A stretch of DNA of 64,000 nt from Desulfosediminicola ganghwensis (GTDB lineage Bacteria > Desulfobacterota > Desulfobulbia > Desulfobulbales > Desulfocapsaceae), in the NCBI RefSeq assembly GCF_005116675.2, contig NZ_CP050699.1, positions 4,893,001-4,957,000 of the forward strand, written 5' to 3'. A program made the position numbers and the translations under genes. Positions within the stretch are counted from its first letter, which is position 1. Every line of letters starts with the position of its first letter. A model generated the notes under the pieces. The model was not told where the DNA came from and did no database searches. It saw nothing but the letters and a program-made list of their open reading frames with translations. Shown one piece after another: positions 54,367 to 62,436 of the stretch.

Positions 54367-54719
54367 AGGATTCCAAGAGCATCACTTTCATCGAGCACAA
54401 TGTCACCTTGGCCAAGTGTCCCATCAAGCAGAAGTTGAAATGCATCCTCCCATCTTGCGATGACACCATCTTTTACCACAATTTTTTTCCAGACAAGGAA
54501 ATTATAATGAATCTCCTCTATTCCTCCGCAGATGACATCGCTGATATGCTCTTCGATTATCATGTGGCAAAGTTCCTCATCTGAAGGCTTTTCCATAATA
54601 ATCGTCTTGGGCTCACCAATAACTTTTCCATCTTCAAATCTTGCCACATACACCTCAGTGGCAAGATCAAACCGCGGGGCAACATAATCGCCCTGGATCG
54701 GCATTAATAGTTTTCGCAT
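54363..54719 (-). CDS. NifX-like protein (dinitrogenase FeMo-cofactor biosynthesis domain)
   Basis: 118 aa, a single domain of the NifX/NifB-C/MTH1175 type (PF02579 by resemblance). The diagnostic N-terminus is MPIQGDYVAPRFDLATEVYVARF. The centre has DEELCHMIIEEHISDVICGGIEE with single Cys residues. Family members bind FeS/FeMo-type clusters or act as small ligand carriers; many in non-diazotrophs have no known role. It is the first gene of the kinase operon and is coupled to the kinase by a four-base overlap. A regulatory ligand-binding function is an inference. No nif genes are nearby. Confidence 0.8.
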   Translation of the reverse strand: MRKLLMPIQGDYVAPRFDLATEVYVARFEDGKVIGEPKTIIMEKPSDEELCHMIIEEHISDVICGGIEEIHYNFLVWKKIVVKDGVIARWEDAFQLLLDGTLGQGDIVLDESDALGIL

Positions 54720-54893
54720 ACCAGTTCAACCCGAAATTTTAATTACTGTGCTCCGGGAGGCTGTCAAAATGAACATTTTTCCCAACCCGGTATTATCGAG
54801 AGATAGGTTACTGATCACAACAAGAAGCATATGACTTCAATCTTTTTCTCTCGACACCTTGATTTGTAAAAACTCGTAGTACTCCGGCAACCC

Positions 54894-56315
54894 CTAAAGC
54901 AAACCGTATTTTTTCATCTTTCTCCACAGCTTCATACGGCCCCACCCCAGTTGCTCAGATGTCGTCGTGCGATTTCCACCATTGGTAAGCAGAGCGTCAA
55001 CAATCATCTGCCTTTCGATATCGCCCCAGCTCTCATTGCCATTGCCACTGCTGCCATCCGTTATGCCGATCGCGGGTTCCAGCGCAACTGCGGCCTTAAC
55101 CTGGGCCTTGGAATCGGGCACACTTTCCGGCTCTGTTGTAACCATTTCAGACACAATCAGCTGTTTATCGAAAATGTAGGGCGGGAGATTCTGGTCACTA
55201 ATCTTTTTGCGCTTACAAACATTTACTGCATATTCTACTATATTTCTTAACTCCCTGACATTGCCGGGGAAAGCATAGGCAGAGAGGATCTGGCTTGCCA
55301 ATGGCGTAAAACCAACAATGTTTTTACCAAGGGCTTTATTGAATTTCTGCAGAAAGTGATCCAGAAGATAACGGATATCAGATTGACGCTCCCGGAGTGA
55401 AGGCAAATGGACGTGGAGAACATTAAGCCGGTAAAACAGGTCTTCTCTGAATTCATTTCGTTTCACCTGTTCCCTCAGCGGTCGATGAGTAGCCGCAATT
55501 ATACGGACGTCAACCTCCACACTCTGCTCACCACCTACCGGTATAAACTTGCTATCATCCAGTACAGACAGCAGTTTCACCTGCAACGGCAGTGGCATAT
55601 CACCAATTTCGGTCAGAAACAGAGTACCACGGTCAGCAAGCTTGAACATTCCCTGCTTATTCCTGGTCGCACCAGTAAAAGCGCCCTTCACGTGACCAAA
55701 GAGTTCGGACTCGAGCAAATCGGTCGGTAGCGCACCGCAATTCACTTTAATGAATGGATACCTTGCCCTGCTCGATTCTGCATGGATAAGCTCTGCTATC
55801 TTATCCTTGCCGGTTCCTGTCTCACCGGTAATCAAAACAGAAGCATCTGTCTGCGACATGAGTGGAATCATGTCGAATACTTTCTGCATCTGAGGACTGT
55901 GCCCTATCAATTCCTGAGATGCGTAATTGTTTTCGACAGCATCGCCCTCACTGGCTCTGCCGGTGGTATCCTCGACAATTACCAGCAGACCGAGACTCTG
56001 CTGTGCATCTTTTATACGGGAAATATGATAAAGCGTGGGAATCTTTCGCCGAAAGCGATTGAGGATGTCACCGGTCACCGACATCGGTTCACCGGTTTGC
56101 AGGACTTTGTTGTAATTCTGGCCCCTGGTATTACCGGCATTGCTGCGCACCACCAGCTCGCCATGTACCCCGCGTACGTTTTCAATGGCGTACCCTGTTA
56201 TGGCCTGCATAAGCCGGTTCATGGCCTGAATACGCGACCTGTCATTCAGGATCATTGCAGGATACGGGATACCTTCCAGCATTGTCAGGTAGTCAGGAGT
56301 AAAGAGCACAGCCAT
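54894..56315 (-). CDS. Sigma54-dependent activator (PAS-AAA+-Fis)
   Basis: 473 aa. TAAGGAGCTGTATAA precedes the ATG. A PAS domain (residues 8-117), AAA+ core (135-360) and Fis-type helix-turn-helix (445-473) are in order. Walker A is GETGTGKD (164-171) and the sigma54-contact loop GAFTGA is intact (211-216). Walker B reads TLFLTEIG with Thr235 in place of the usual Asp; the Glu is kept. There is no receiver domain, so it would work through its PAS domain or by protein contact. The operon upstream and the divergent operon both have -24/-12 promoters, making this the likely local activator. Confidence 0.92.
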   Translation of the reverse strand: MAVLFTPDYLTMLEGIPYPAMILNDRSRIQAMNRLMQAITGYAIENVRGVHGELVVRSNAGNTRGQNYNKVLQTGEPMSVTGDILNRFRRKIPTLYHISRIKDAQQSLGLLVIVEDTTGRASEGDAVENNYASQELIGHSPQMQKVFDMIPLMSQTDASVLITGETGTGKDKIAELIHAESSRARYPFIKVNCGALPTDLLESELFGHVKGAFTGATRNKQGMFKLADRGTLFLTEIGDMPLPLQVKLLSVLDDSKFIPVGGEQSVEVDVRIIAATHRPLREQVKRNEFREDLFYRLNVLHVHLPSLRERQSDIRYLLDHFLQKFNKALGKNIVGFTPLASQILSAYAFPGNVRELRNIVEYAVNVCKRKKISDQNLPPYIFDKQLIVSEMVTTEPESVPDSKAQVKAAVALEPAIGITDGSSGNGNESWGDIERQMIVDALLTNGGNRTTTSEQLGWGRMKLWRKMKKYGLL

Positions 56316-56340
56316 TTATACAGCTCCTTAATTATACAAA

Positions 56341-56376
56341 AGCCGGATGCACCTCTGACAGGAAGTGCATCCGGCT
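56341..56376 (-). terminator. Hairpin between receiver gene and sigma54 activator gene
   Basis: AGCCGGATGCAC pairs exactly with GTGCATCCGGCT across 12 bases, and TTTT follows on the minus strand. It lies in the 65-base gap between genes of one strand and may partially terminate, lowering activator expression relative to the upstream receivers. Confidence 0.75.
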
Positions 56377-56380
56377 CTAT

Positions 56381-56821
56381 TTACCAGGATTTGCTCTTGA
56401 GGATCTTTTCTATTTCCTCTTGAGATTTTTTTTGCAGGATGAGTACCCGCTTTTCTTTCGCGTCTTGGATTTTCTCCATCAGCTCACGAATATCAACTGG
56501 TTTTTCAAGAAAATCCTCTGCTCCGAGCTTCATAGCCTCCACGCCAGCCTTGATGCTGCCGTGTCCGGTGAGGATGATTATCTCGGCATCGGGATGTTTT
56601 TCCTTTATTTTTTGTAATGTTTCAAGACCATCCATACCAGGCATAGCCATGTCGAGTATTATTGCGTCAAAATCTTTCTGGTCGACAATTGCAACTGCCT
56701 CTTCACCTCTTGTCGCCGTGCTTACTTTAAGATCCCGCGCTTCAAGTCTATTGGCAAGAACTGAGAGAAATTCCTCTTCATCATCCACCAGCAGCACTCG
56801 TGTATTCAGTGTATGCTCCAT
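56381..56821 (-). CDS. Response regulator with helical tail
   Basis: 146 aa. The receiver core (residues 6-120) has LLVDDEEEF, AIILDMAMPGMDGLE, IILTGHGS and LEKPVDIREL. The C-terminal tail (about 120-146) is lysine/glutamate-rich and helical, with no DNA-binding domain. AGGAGAACCAA precedes the ATG. It follows the Cmk-like-REC gene by 27 bases in the operon driven by the minus-strand -24/-12 promoter. Confidence 0.92.
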   Translation of the reverse strand: MEHTLNTRVLLVDDEEEFLSVLANRLEARDLKVSTATRGEEAVAIVDQKDFDAIILDMAMPGMDGLETLQKIKEKHPDAEIIILTGHGSIKAGVEAMKLGAEDFLEKPVDIRELMEKIQDAKEKRVLILQKKSQEEIEKILKSKSW

Positions 56822-56848
56822 TTGGTTCTCCTCTTCAAACTCATCACG

Positions 56849-58078
56849 CTATGCCACAGCCTGCATCCTCTCTGCCATGACTTTCTCGTTTGCAGCCTTT
56901 ATATTAGCTGACAACTCCCCTATATCAACCGGCTTATTCATGTAAGCGAACGCGCCAAGTTGCATGCAATCCATCATATCCTGGTGGGTTCCGTGACCTG
57001 TAAGGATAATAACCTCTACTTCAGGGGCCATCTCTTTGGCGCGACGCAGCACTTCAATTCCATAGATACCAGGCATTTTCAGATCCAGCACCATAACATC
57101 CGGACGATCTTCGGCGATAACATTCAAGGCCTCTTCGCCATTGAATACGCCATACGTACCTACATCCCTGCTGATCAATCGTTCGGAAACAGTCTGAACA
57201 AACTCTTTTTCATCATCGACAAACAATACTTTTGATGGCAAATCGAATTTCTGCCGTCTGTAAATAGAATCATTGTACTCAGGAGACTTCTCAACCACTA
57301 CCTCTTTAACCGCATCAACCTGATTTGTAACGATTGTTTTCAACTCATTAACCAGCTTGGTGAAATTGAGAACCGATTTTTCAACCTTCAGCTTCACCAA
57401 TCCGTCTTTAACAAAGACCTTCACCTTGTGACCACTATTTAAAAGCGCGAAGTTCACCCTGCATTCGTGCAACAGATCCTCTGCTTCGAGTTGCGACTCG
57501 CTGGTCCGTAACACTGAGGTTTTGTGGAAGTACTGGGATACTACAGAGACAATTTCTTCTCTCGACTTTCCTTCAAGAGGCACAACCAGATCATACAGTG
57601 AAGCATCATACGCCTCTTTCTTGAAAAGGAAATCCGTAAGGTAGTACACTTTGAGATCGTCGTTGCGAATAATTTTTTGAGCCTCTTTCTCAGAAACCTT
57701 ACCCTCAACTATCGCATTATCAATTCTCGACTGCTTGGTGTCGGCCAGAAGTACCTTGAGCACATGGGAGATTTGATCGGATATCAAGAAAGAAATTGAA
57801 CCTGAAAAAAGAAATTCTTCTTTACTAACCAGTTTTTCTCCGAGAACTGACTTAAGCTGATTGACCAACTTCTCCCTTTCAAGAGTAAACTGATTAAACA
57901 CTGAAGTCTTGCCATAGAGCGCCTGCTCAAGTTTATCAATACTGGTTCCGTACCTTCTGGACGTATCGGCAAAAAGATCATTATCTTTGTAAAGCGTTAG
58001 ATCGAGTGATTCGGCAATATCTTTGACGACATCACTCGCCGGTATAGATGTGCATGGGTAAATAGCTATTGATGACAT
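56849..58078 (-). CDS. Cytidylate-kinase-like domain without P-loop fused to a receiver
   Basis: 409 aa. GAGAGG precedes the ATG. Residues 1-190 resemble cytidylate-kinase-like proteins (AESLDLTLYKDNDLF..., LYDLVVPLEGKSREEIVSVV), but where the family has a glycine-rich P-loop this protein reads YPCTSIPASDVVK, so nucleotide phosphorylation is unlikely. A middle segment (200-250: HKVKVFVKDGLVKLKVEK) has a weak BON-like look. The C-terminal receiver (283-400) is complete: VDDEKEF, LDLKMPG with Asp332, ILTGHG and Lys382. Fusion suggests that a ligand-binding pseudokinase reports to or is read by a phosphorelay. First gene of an operon with a sigma54-type promoter at 58152-58167. Confidence 0.78.
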   Translation of the reverse strand: MSSIAIYPCTSIPASDVVKDIAESLDLTLYKDNDLFADTSRRYGTSIDKLEQALYGKTSVFNQFTLEREKLVNQLKSVLGEKLVSKEEFLFSGSISFLISDQISHVLKVLLADTKQSRIDNAIVEGKVSEKEAQKIIRNDDLKVYYLTDFLFKKEAYDASLYDLVVPLEGKSREEIVSVVSQYFHKTSVLRTSESQLEAEDLLHECRVNFALLNSGHKVKVFVKDGLVKLKVEKSVLNFTKLVNELKTIVTNQVDAVKEVVVEKSPEYNDSIYRRQKFDLPSKVLFVDDEKEFVQTVSERLISRDVGTYGVFNGEEALNVIAEDRPDVMVLDLKMPGIYGIEVLRRAKEMAPEVEVIILTGHGTHQDMMDCMQLGAFAYMNKPVDIGELSANIKAANEKVMAERMQAVA

Positions 58079-58151
58079 AGAGAACCTCTCTTTTGTTTTA
58101 TAATACGTCTAGTGGACAGATACATTGTTTAACCATAGCTAATTCACCATA

Positions 58152-58167
58152 TGCATTCTCCGTGCCA
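58152..58167 (-). promoter_or_regulatory. Sigma54 (-24/-12) promoter of the Cmk-REC operon
   Basis: Minus strand TGGCACG-GAGA-ATGCA. It matches TGGCACG-N4-TTGCW at all but one base, with the correct ten-base gap between GG and GC. Expected start near 58141, about 63 bases before the ATG. Confidence 0.75.
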
Positions 58168-58610
58168 GATACACCAAACCACATCAACCGCTCTTTAAGA
58201 GCTTGAACTAACCCATGATTCTACAACACTTAACTTCTGCAAACACCCGGCTGCAAAACGCTATCTCTCGTCCCCACCACCTTCAGATACAACCTTAATC
58301 ATCTGGAAAGATATTAATTATCTTTTTATTACACACTCCCACGAACTCGTCTGCCTCTTCAACAGTTCCTCTCTCAAAAAATACAGAACTCTTCTTTGGC
58401 TTACCCAGGGTACAACCAGGTTTGATTCCCCTGACGCACTCCTCACACAACAAAATAATACACTTTGTAACGACATGCTATATTGTGTATTAAAATGTTT
58501 CAATTTGCCACTTTTCTTTTCCAGAGAAGCACGCCTACCAGAAATCCAGCCACCCGGCTAGTGGCCACATCAGCTTGTTTTCATTATTTTTATTTGATTT
58601 GTTAGTGACA

Positions 58611-58626
58611 TGGCATGCTGGTTGCT
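58611..58626 (+). promoter_or_regulatory. Sigma54 (-24/-12) promoter of the receiver-CBS-transporter operon
   Basis: TGGCATG-CTGG-TTGCT, one mismatch to consensus and correct GG-to-GC spacing. Expected start near 58637, about 88 bases before the receiver gene at 58725. Confidence 0.75.
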
Positions 58627-58724
58627 ACAAGTGAGCAGTATCCGGTAAAGAGCAACACAGCGATACCGTATAGATATAAATATTGGATTACTCCTTTTTC
58701 AAATAAAAGCGATTGAGGGAAGGT

Positions 58725-59168
58725 ATGACGGACAAAACTACAGCACGTGTTCTTTTGGTTGATGACGAAGTGAACTTCGTAAAAGCGCTCTCTGCACGAT
58801 TAAAGATGAGGGATCTGCGTGTCAATACTTCTACAACAAGAGAAGACGCTTTCAGCAAGGTTGAAAGACAGGAATACGATGCCATAGTAATGGACATCTC
58901 TTCTCCGGATAGCCTTACCAGTCTTGAGACCACGAGAAGATTAAAAAAAATCGATCCAACCATACCTATAATCGCTCTCACTCCCTATGGTTGCATCGAG
59001 ATTTCTGCGAAAGCTCTCAAGGTTGGCGTCTCCGATTTTCTCCAGAAACCTGTTCAGGTCGGTAAACTCGTGCAGAAAATTGCTGCAGCGACACTTCACC
59101 GAAGAAAAACAGGCAAAAGGAAGAGTTCGAGTCCAGTTCTTCCTCAGATTATGCCAAGTTTTAGTTAA
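58725..59168 (+). CDS. Divergent receiver-domain protein
   Basis: 147 aa from ATG at 58725 (GAGG upstream; TTG at 58713 rejected). Receiver fold with LLVDDEVNF and AIVMDISSPDSLTS: the Asp is present, but the usual M-P-G-x-D-G loop is replaced by a Ser-rich one. ALTPYGC replaces LTGHG, yet FLQKPV keeps the Lys. The basic C-terminal tail (RRKTGKRKSSSPVLPQ) has no DNA-binding domain. It is the first gene of the transporter operon. Altered switch residues suggest modified phosphorylation kinetics or a phospho-independent role. Confidence 0.85.
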   Translation: MTDKTTARVLLVDDEVNFVKALSARLKMRDLRVNTSTTREDAFSKVERQEYDAIVMDISSPDSLTSLETTRRLKKIDPTIPIIALTPYGCIEISAKALKVGVSDFLQKPVQVGKLVQKIAAATLHRRKTGKRKSSSPVLPQIMPSFS

Positions 59169-59203
59169 AGCTTTATAGAACTATTCAAACAGGGAGCTGC
59201 ATT

Positions 59204-59770
59204 TTGAAGATAGATATCTCAATTGTCAGGGAAATATCAATCCCCTTAGGGACCTACCCATATATAGAAAAAGGGGAGTCGTTGAGCAAAGGTATCGATC
59301 TGCTCACTGGGAATCGATCTGAAACAGGCTGTCGCATACATTTCGACAGCCTGTTAGTAGTAAACGAAGCGGGTGAATATATTGGCCAGTTTGAACTTCG
59401 GTCAATATTAAAGAATTTTTTTGGCCCTGCTATAGAACCCCTCGCTTCACATTTTCCACTCAAAGACAGAGACTCCTACGCAGACACCATTGTAGCCATA
59501 GATGATTGGTTCAAATGTGAATGTCAGCGTAAATCAACCACCACCATTGGAGAATATCTGTCTGTCCCGCAAACCCTGCCATCCGTGACGCCTTCATGCC
59601 ACGTGCTTGAAGCGCTGGATCACCTGCTTAGAACGGAGAGCAGCGTATTGCCAGTAATAGAAAACAACGTATTGCTCGGAGCTGTAAGGCTCGAGGATGT
59701 CTTTACAGCCCTCGCTGCCGGCTTCCAGCCTGAGTTCAATGCGAACTATACATTTACTACTGAAGGATAG
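59204..59770 (+). CDS. CBS-domain-pair protein of the transporter operon
   Basis: 188 aa. The start is TTG at 59204, preceded by AGGGAG; no ATG precedes the conserved body. Two weak CBS motifs are separated by a linker: about 20-70 (DSLLVVNEAGEYIGQFELRSILKNF) and 118-175 (TIGEYLSVPQTLPSVTPSCHVLEALDHLL...SVLPVIENNVLLGAVRLEDVFTAL). Likely a nucleotide-sensing regulator of the transporter, as for other CBS-linked transport systems. It ends 4 bases before the transporter ATG. Confidence 0.75.
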   Translation: MKIDISIVREISIPLGTYPYIEKGESLSKGIDLLTGNRSETGCRIHFDSLLVVNEAGEYIGQFELRSILKNFFGPAIEPLASHFPLKDRDSYADTIVAIDDWFKCECQRKSTTTIGEYLSVPQTLPSVTPSCHVLEALDHLLRTESSVLPVIENNVLLGAVRLEDVFTALAAGFQPEFNANYTFTTEG

Positions 59771-59774
59771 TCTT

Positions 59775-61256
59775 ATGAGTGAAACAACAACACAAATCAA
59801 AAATCAAGCTGTCTCTTTCGATGTGCGGCGCCTGTTCTTTATGTTCCTTGGAATCGGCCTTTTTGCGCTCATCTACTGGTGTCCGCCATGGCCTGATGCC
59901 CTCGACCCATTAGGTGAAAGTTATACTCTGAGCCGTGAGGCAAAAGGTGCGCTTGCCCTTTTCGTTCTTGCAGCAACATGGTGGGTTTTTGAAGTTGTAC
60001 CCATCGGTGTTACGAGTCTTACTATCGGTGCAGTACAGGCCCTTTTCCTCATCAGGCCTGCCGGAGTAGCCTTTCGTGATTTCATGGCTCCTTCCGTTCT
60101 CTTCATCTTTGGCTCAATTGTCATTGGTATGGTCTTCACAAAAACTGGCCTTACCAAAAGAATTGCCTACAAAATGCTGTCGATTATAGGCAACAAAACC
60201 AGCCTGATCTACCTTGGATGCTTTGTCATGACCGCCTTGATGACGCATCTTATGGCTCATACAGCTGTTGCGGCGACAATGTTTCCGCTCCTGATGACCA
60301 TTTACGCACTGTACACAGACAGTGACGAACCGACCAAATTTGGCAAAGGACTCTTCATAGGCATGGCCTTCGTTGCCGGCGCAGGCAGTATTGTCACCCT
60401 GCTCGGTGCCGCACGAGGCGTTGTCGCTCTCGATTTTTACAAAGATATTATGGGAGTTGAGATTTCTTTCTTTGAACTCACCATGTACATGGCCCCCGTA
60501 GGCTGGCTGATGGTTTTTCTGCTCTGGGGCTTCACCATGATCTTTTTCAAACCAGAAAAAGCTGAGATTGAAGGCCTCAAAGAGCGCTCCAAACAGATGT
60601 ATAAAGACCTTGGCAGCTGGACCAAAAATGAACTCATAGCACTTGCAGTTATCCTGGGCACCATTTGCCTTATCGCATTGCAGAACTTCATACCAGCGCT
60701 GTCCAGCCTTGACAAGACCGGGCTTATGCTGATGTCAACCATTGCCTTCTTCCTGCTCAGGATCCTTGATATTGACGATCTCGAGATGATTCCCTGGAAC
60801 ATTATCCTGCTCTTTGCAGGTGCCATGTCGATCGGATACTGCCTGTGGGAGACAGGAGCAGCAAAATGGCTGGCGGTCAACTGGCTGCAGCTTTTCGCCG
60901 AAGCACCCGCAATCGTTTTTATCATGGGTATGGCCTTCTTCGTCATGATGATGACCAACTTCATCATGAACGTTGCTGCAATCGCAATTTCACTGCCTGT
61001 GGCTCTGGTTATCGCTCCATACCTCGGAGTATCCGGAGAAGTAATTCTCTTCTCCTCCCTGGTTGTAGCAGGTATGCCATTCCTGCTACTGGTAGGAGCC
61101 GCACCTAATGCAATTGCCTACAACTCGAAACAATTTACCACCGGCGAATTTTTCTTGTACGGCATACCTGCCTCAGGCCTGCTCCTCGCGGTCACCTGGC
61201 TTGCCGTCACAGTTATCTGGCCCCTGATGGGCATGACCGTCAAGGTACCAGTATAA
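59775..61256 (+). CDS. SLC13/DASS-family anion transporter
   Basis: 493 aa from ATG at 59775, preceded by AAGGA. About 12 hydrophobic segments. Family regions: WWVFEVVPIGVTSL near the N-terminus, MTHLMAHTAVAATMFPLLMTIY, AFVAGAGSIVTLLGAARG, IPWNIILLFAGAMSIGYCL and MTNFIMNVAAIAISLPVALVIAP. The canonical SNT substrate motif of DASS carriers appears altered (GAGSIVTLLGAARG, and MMMTNFIMNVAA in the second repeat). DASS proteins co-transport Na+ with dicarboxylates or sulfate; in sulfate reducers several act as sulfate importers. Substrate is not determinable from sequence, sulfate being the leading guess by lineage. Confidence 0.9.
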   Translation: MSETTTQIKNQAVSFDVRRLFFMFLGIGLFALIYWCPPWPDALDPLGESYTLSREAKGALALFVLAATWWVFEVVPIGVTSLTIGAVQALFLIRPAGVAFRDFMAPSVLFIFGSIVIGMVFTKTGLTKRIAYKMLSIIGNKTSLIYLGCFVMTALMTHLMAHTAVAATMFPLLMTIYALYTDSDEPTKFGKGLFIGMAFVAGAGSIVTLLGAARGVVALDFYKDIMGVEISFFELTMYMAPVGWLMVFLLWGFTMIFFKPEKAEIEGLKERSKQMYKDLGSWTKNELIALAVILGTICLIALQNFIPALSSLDKTGLMLMSTIAFFLLRILDIDDLEMIPWNIILLFAGAMSIGYCLWETGAAKWLAVNWLQLFAEAPAIVFIMGMAFFVMMMTNFIMNVAAIAISLPVALVIAPYLGVSGEVILFSSLVVAGMPFLLLVGAAPNAIAYNSKQFTTGEFFLYGIPASGLLLAVTWLAVTVIWPLMGMTVKVPV

Positions 61257-61267
61257 AGTGAGCTTCA

Positions 61268-61302
61268 CGCATCTGCCGATGTATCAACCGTTGGCAGGTG
61301 CG
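61268..61302 (+). terminator. Hairpin after the transporter gene
   Basis: CGCATCTGCC pairs with GGCAGGTGCG (one wobble) across 15 bases, starting 12 bases after the stop. No U-run follows, so termination may be partial. Confidence 0.5.
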
Positions 61303-61330
61303 CGAACCCAAAACAGAGACTCATAAGACT

Positions 61331-61555
61331 ATGAATATCCCAATTTTAGATTTTGCCCTTATCTGCTTACTGCTGCCAATTATCCCGGTCATCGGCATAA
61401 TGGTTGGGCAATATATACATAAGCTGTTCGGATTACATCAAGATGCACAAGGCAATAGGCCTCCCACCTGGCAGGAGGAAGAACTGGTTCGTGTCCCTGC
61501 TGATTCTTCTTCCTGTCGGGTTTTTCGTCGCAGAAAACCGAACATGTACAATTAA
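61331..61555 (+). CDS. 74-aa membrane protein
   Basis: 74 aa from ATG at 61331. An N-terminal hydrophobic segment ([20 protein letters not shown], about 6-25) is followed by a soluble tail rich in Q, E, R and P ([19 protein letters not shown]...RRRKPNMYN). The ribosome binding site is weak. No family is recognised. It lies between the transporter hairpin and htpX, 20 bases before htpX. Confidence 0.5.
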   Translation: MNIPILDFALICLLLPIIPVIGIMVGQYIHKLFGLHQDAQGNRPPTWQEEELVRVPADSSSCRVFRRRKPNMYN

Positions 61556-61575
61556 TTAACTTATTTGAGGCACTT

Positions 61576-62436
61576 ATGTTACGTATCGGTCTATTTTTAG
61601 CCACTAACCTCGCAATTCTCGTTCTCCTGGGAATTGTAATGACCATCTTTGGGCTGGACAGCCGCAGCACTTCCGGTTTGCTGGTAATGGCCCTGATGTT
61701 TGGTATGGGTGGTTCCTTTATCTCACTCGCCATGTCCAAATGGATTGCCAAAAAATCCACCGGCGCCCAGGTTATAACCAACCCACAGAACCCTACCGAG
61801 AAGTGGCTTTATGATACCGTAGCCAGAATGGCTAAGGAAGCTGAGATCAATATGCCGGAAGTGGCAATTTACGATTCTCCAGACATGAATGCTTTTGCCA
61901 CTGGTATGAAAAAGAATGATGCCCTGGTTGCCGTTTCCACCGGGCTTCTCTCCAATATGTCACGCGATGAGGTCGAAGCAGTACTCGCCCATGAGATAAC
62001 TCACGTCGCCTGCGGTGACATGGTGACAATGGCATTGATCCAGGGTGTACTCAACACCTTTGTTATCTTCATCTCACGTATGATTGCCAATGCAATCAAC
62101 ACTTTCATGAGCGATGAGGAAGGAGGAGGCCTCGGCTTCTTCGGTTATATTGCTGTAACCATCGTCTTAGAACTCGTTTTCGGACTCTTTGCTTCCATGA
62201 TCTCCATGTGGTTCTCAAGAAGACGTGAATTCGTCGCTGATAAAGGTGCTGCATATCTTACCAGCAAAGAGAAAATGATTGCTGCACTGCAAAGGCTGCA
62301 GACCCACCAGTTACCTTCGAACCTTCCTGAGCAGGTTGCCGCGTTCGGCATCAGGCCTCGTGAGGGTGGAATTGCAAGCCTTTTACGGAGCCATCCGAAT
62401 CTCGATGACCGCATTGCGGCATTGCAGAAGCTCTAA
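61576..62436 (+). CDS. htpX: Zinc metalloprotease HtpX
   Basis: 286 aa, full length. Two N-terminal spans (about 3-27, 33-55), the zinc motif HEITH (139-143) in [13 protein letters not shown], two further hydrophobic segments and the third ligand in [37 protein letters not shown] is the usual family phrase. An inner-membrane heat-shock-type protease that degrades misfolded membrane proteins together with FtsH. Confidence 0.96.
   Translation: MLRIGLFLATNLAILVLLGIVMTIFGLDSRSTSGLLVMALMFGMGGSFISLAMSKWIAKKSTGAQVITNPQNPTEKWLYDTVARMAKEAEINMPEVAIYDSPDMNAFATGMKKNDALVAVSTGLLSNMSRDEVEAVLAHEITHVACGDMVTMALIQGVLNTFVIFISRMIANAINTFMSDEEGGGLGFFGYIAVTIVLELVFGLFASMISMWFSRRREFVADKGAAYLTSKEKMIAALQRLQTHQLPSNLPEQVAAFGIRPREGGIASLLRSHPNLDDRIAALQKL

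Larger units (their letters stand above)
58079..58724. other. Divergent control region of the signalling cluster
   Basis: 646 bases flanked by two sigma54-type promoters pointing outward. Between them are palindromes GCTCTT-T-AAGAGC (58190-58202) and GTGGCCAC (58561-58568), possible activator or IHF-related sites. No ORF was supported. Confidence 0.55.

Noticed and set aside
54363-54719. Calling this gene nifX
   Set aside because: No nitrogenase genes in the window; the domain is shared by many unrelated proteins.
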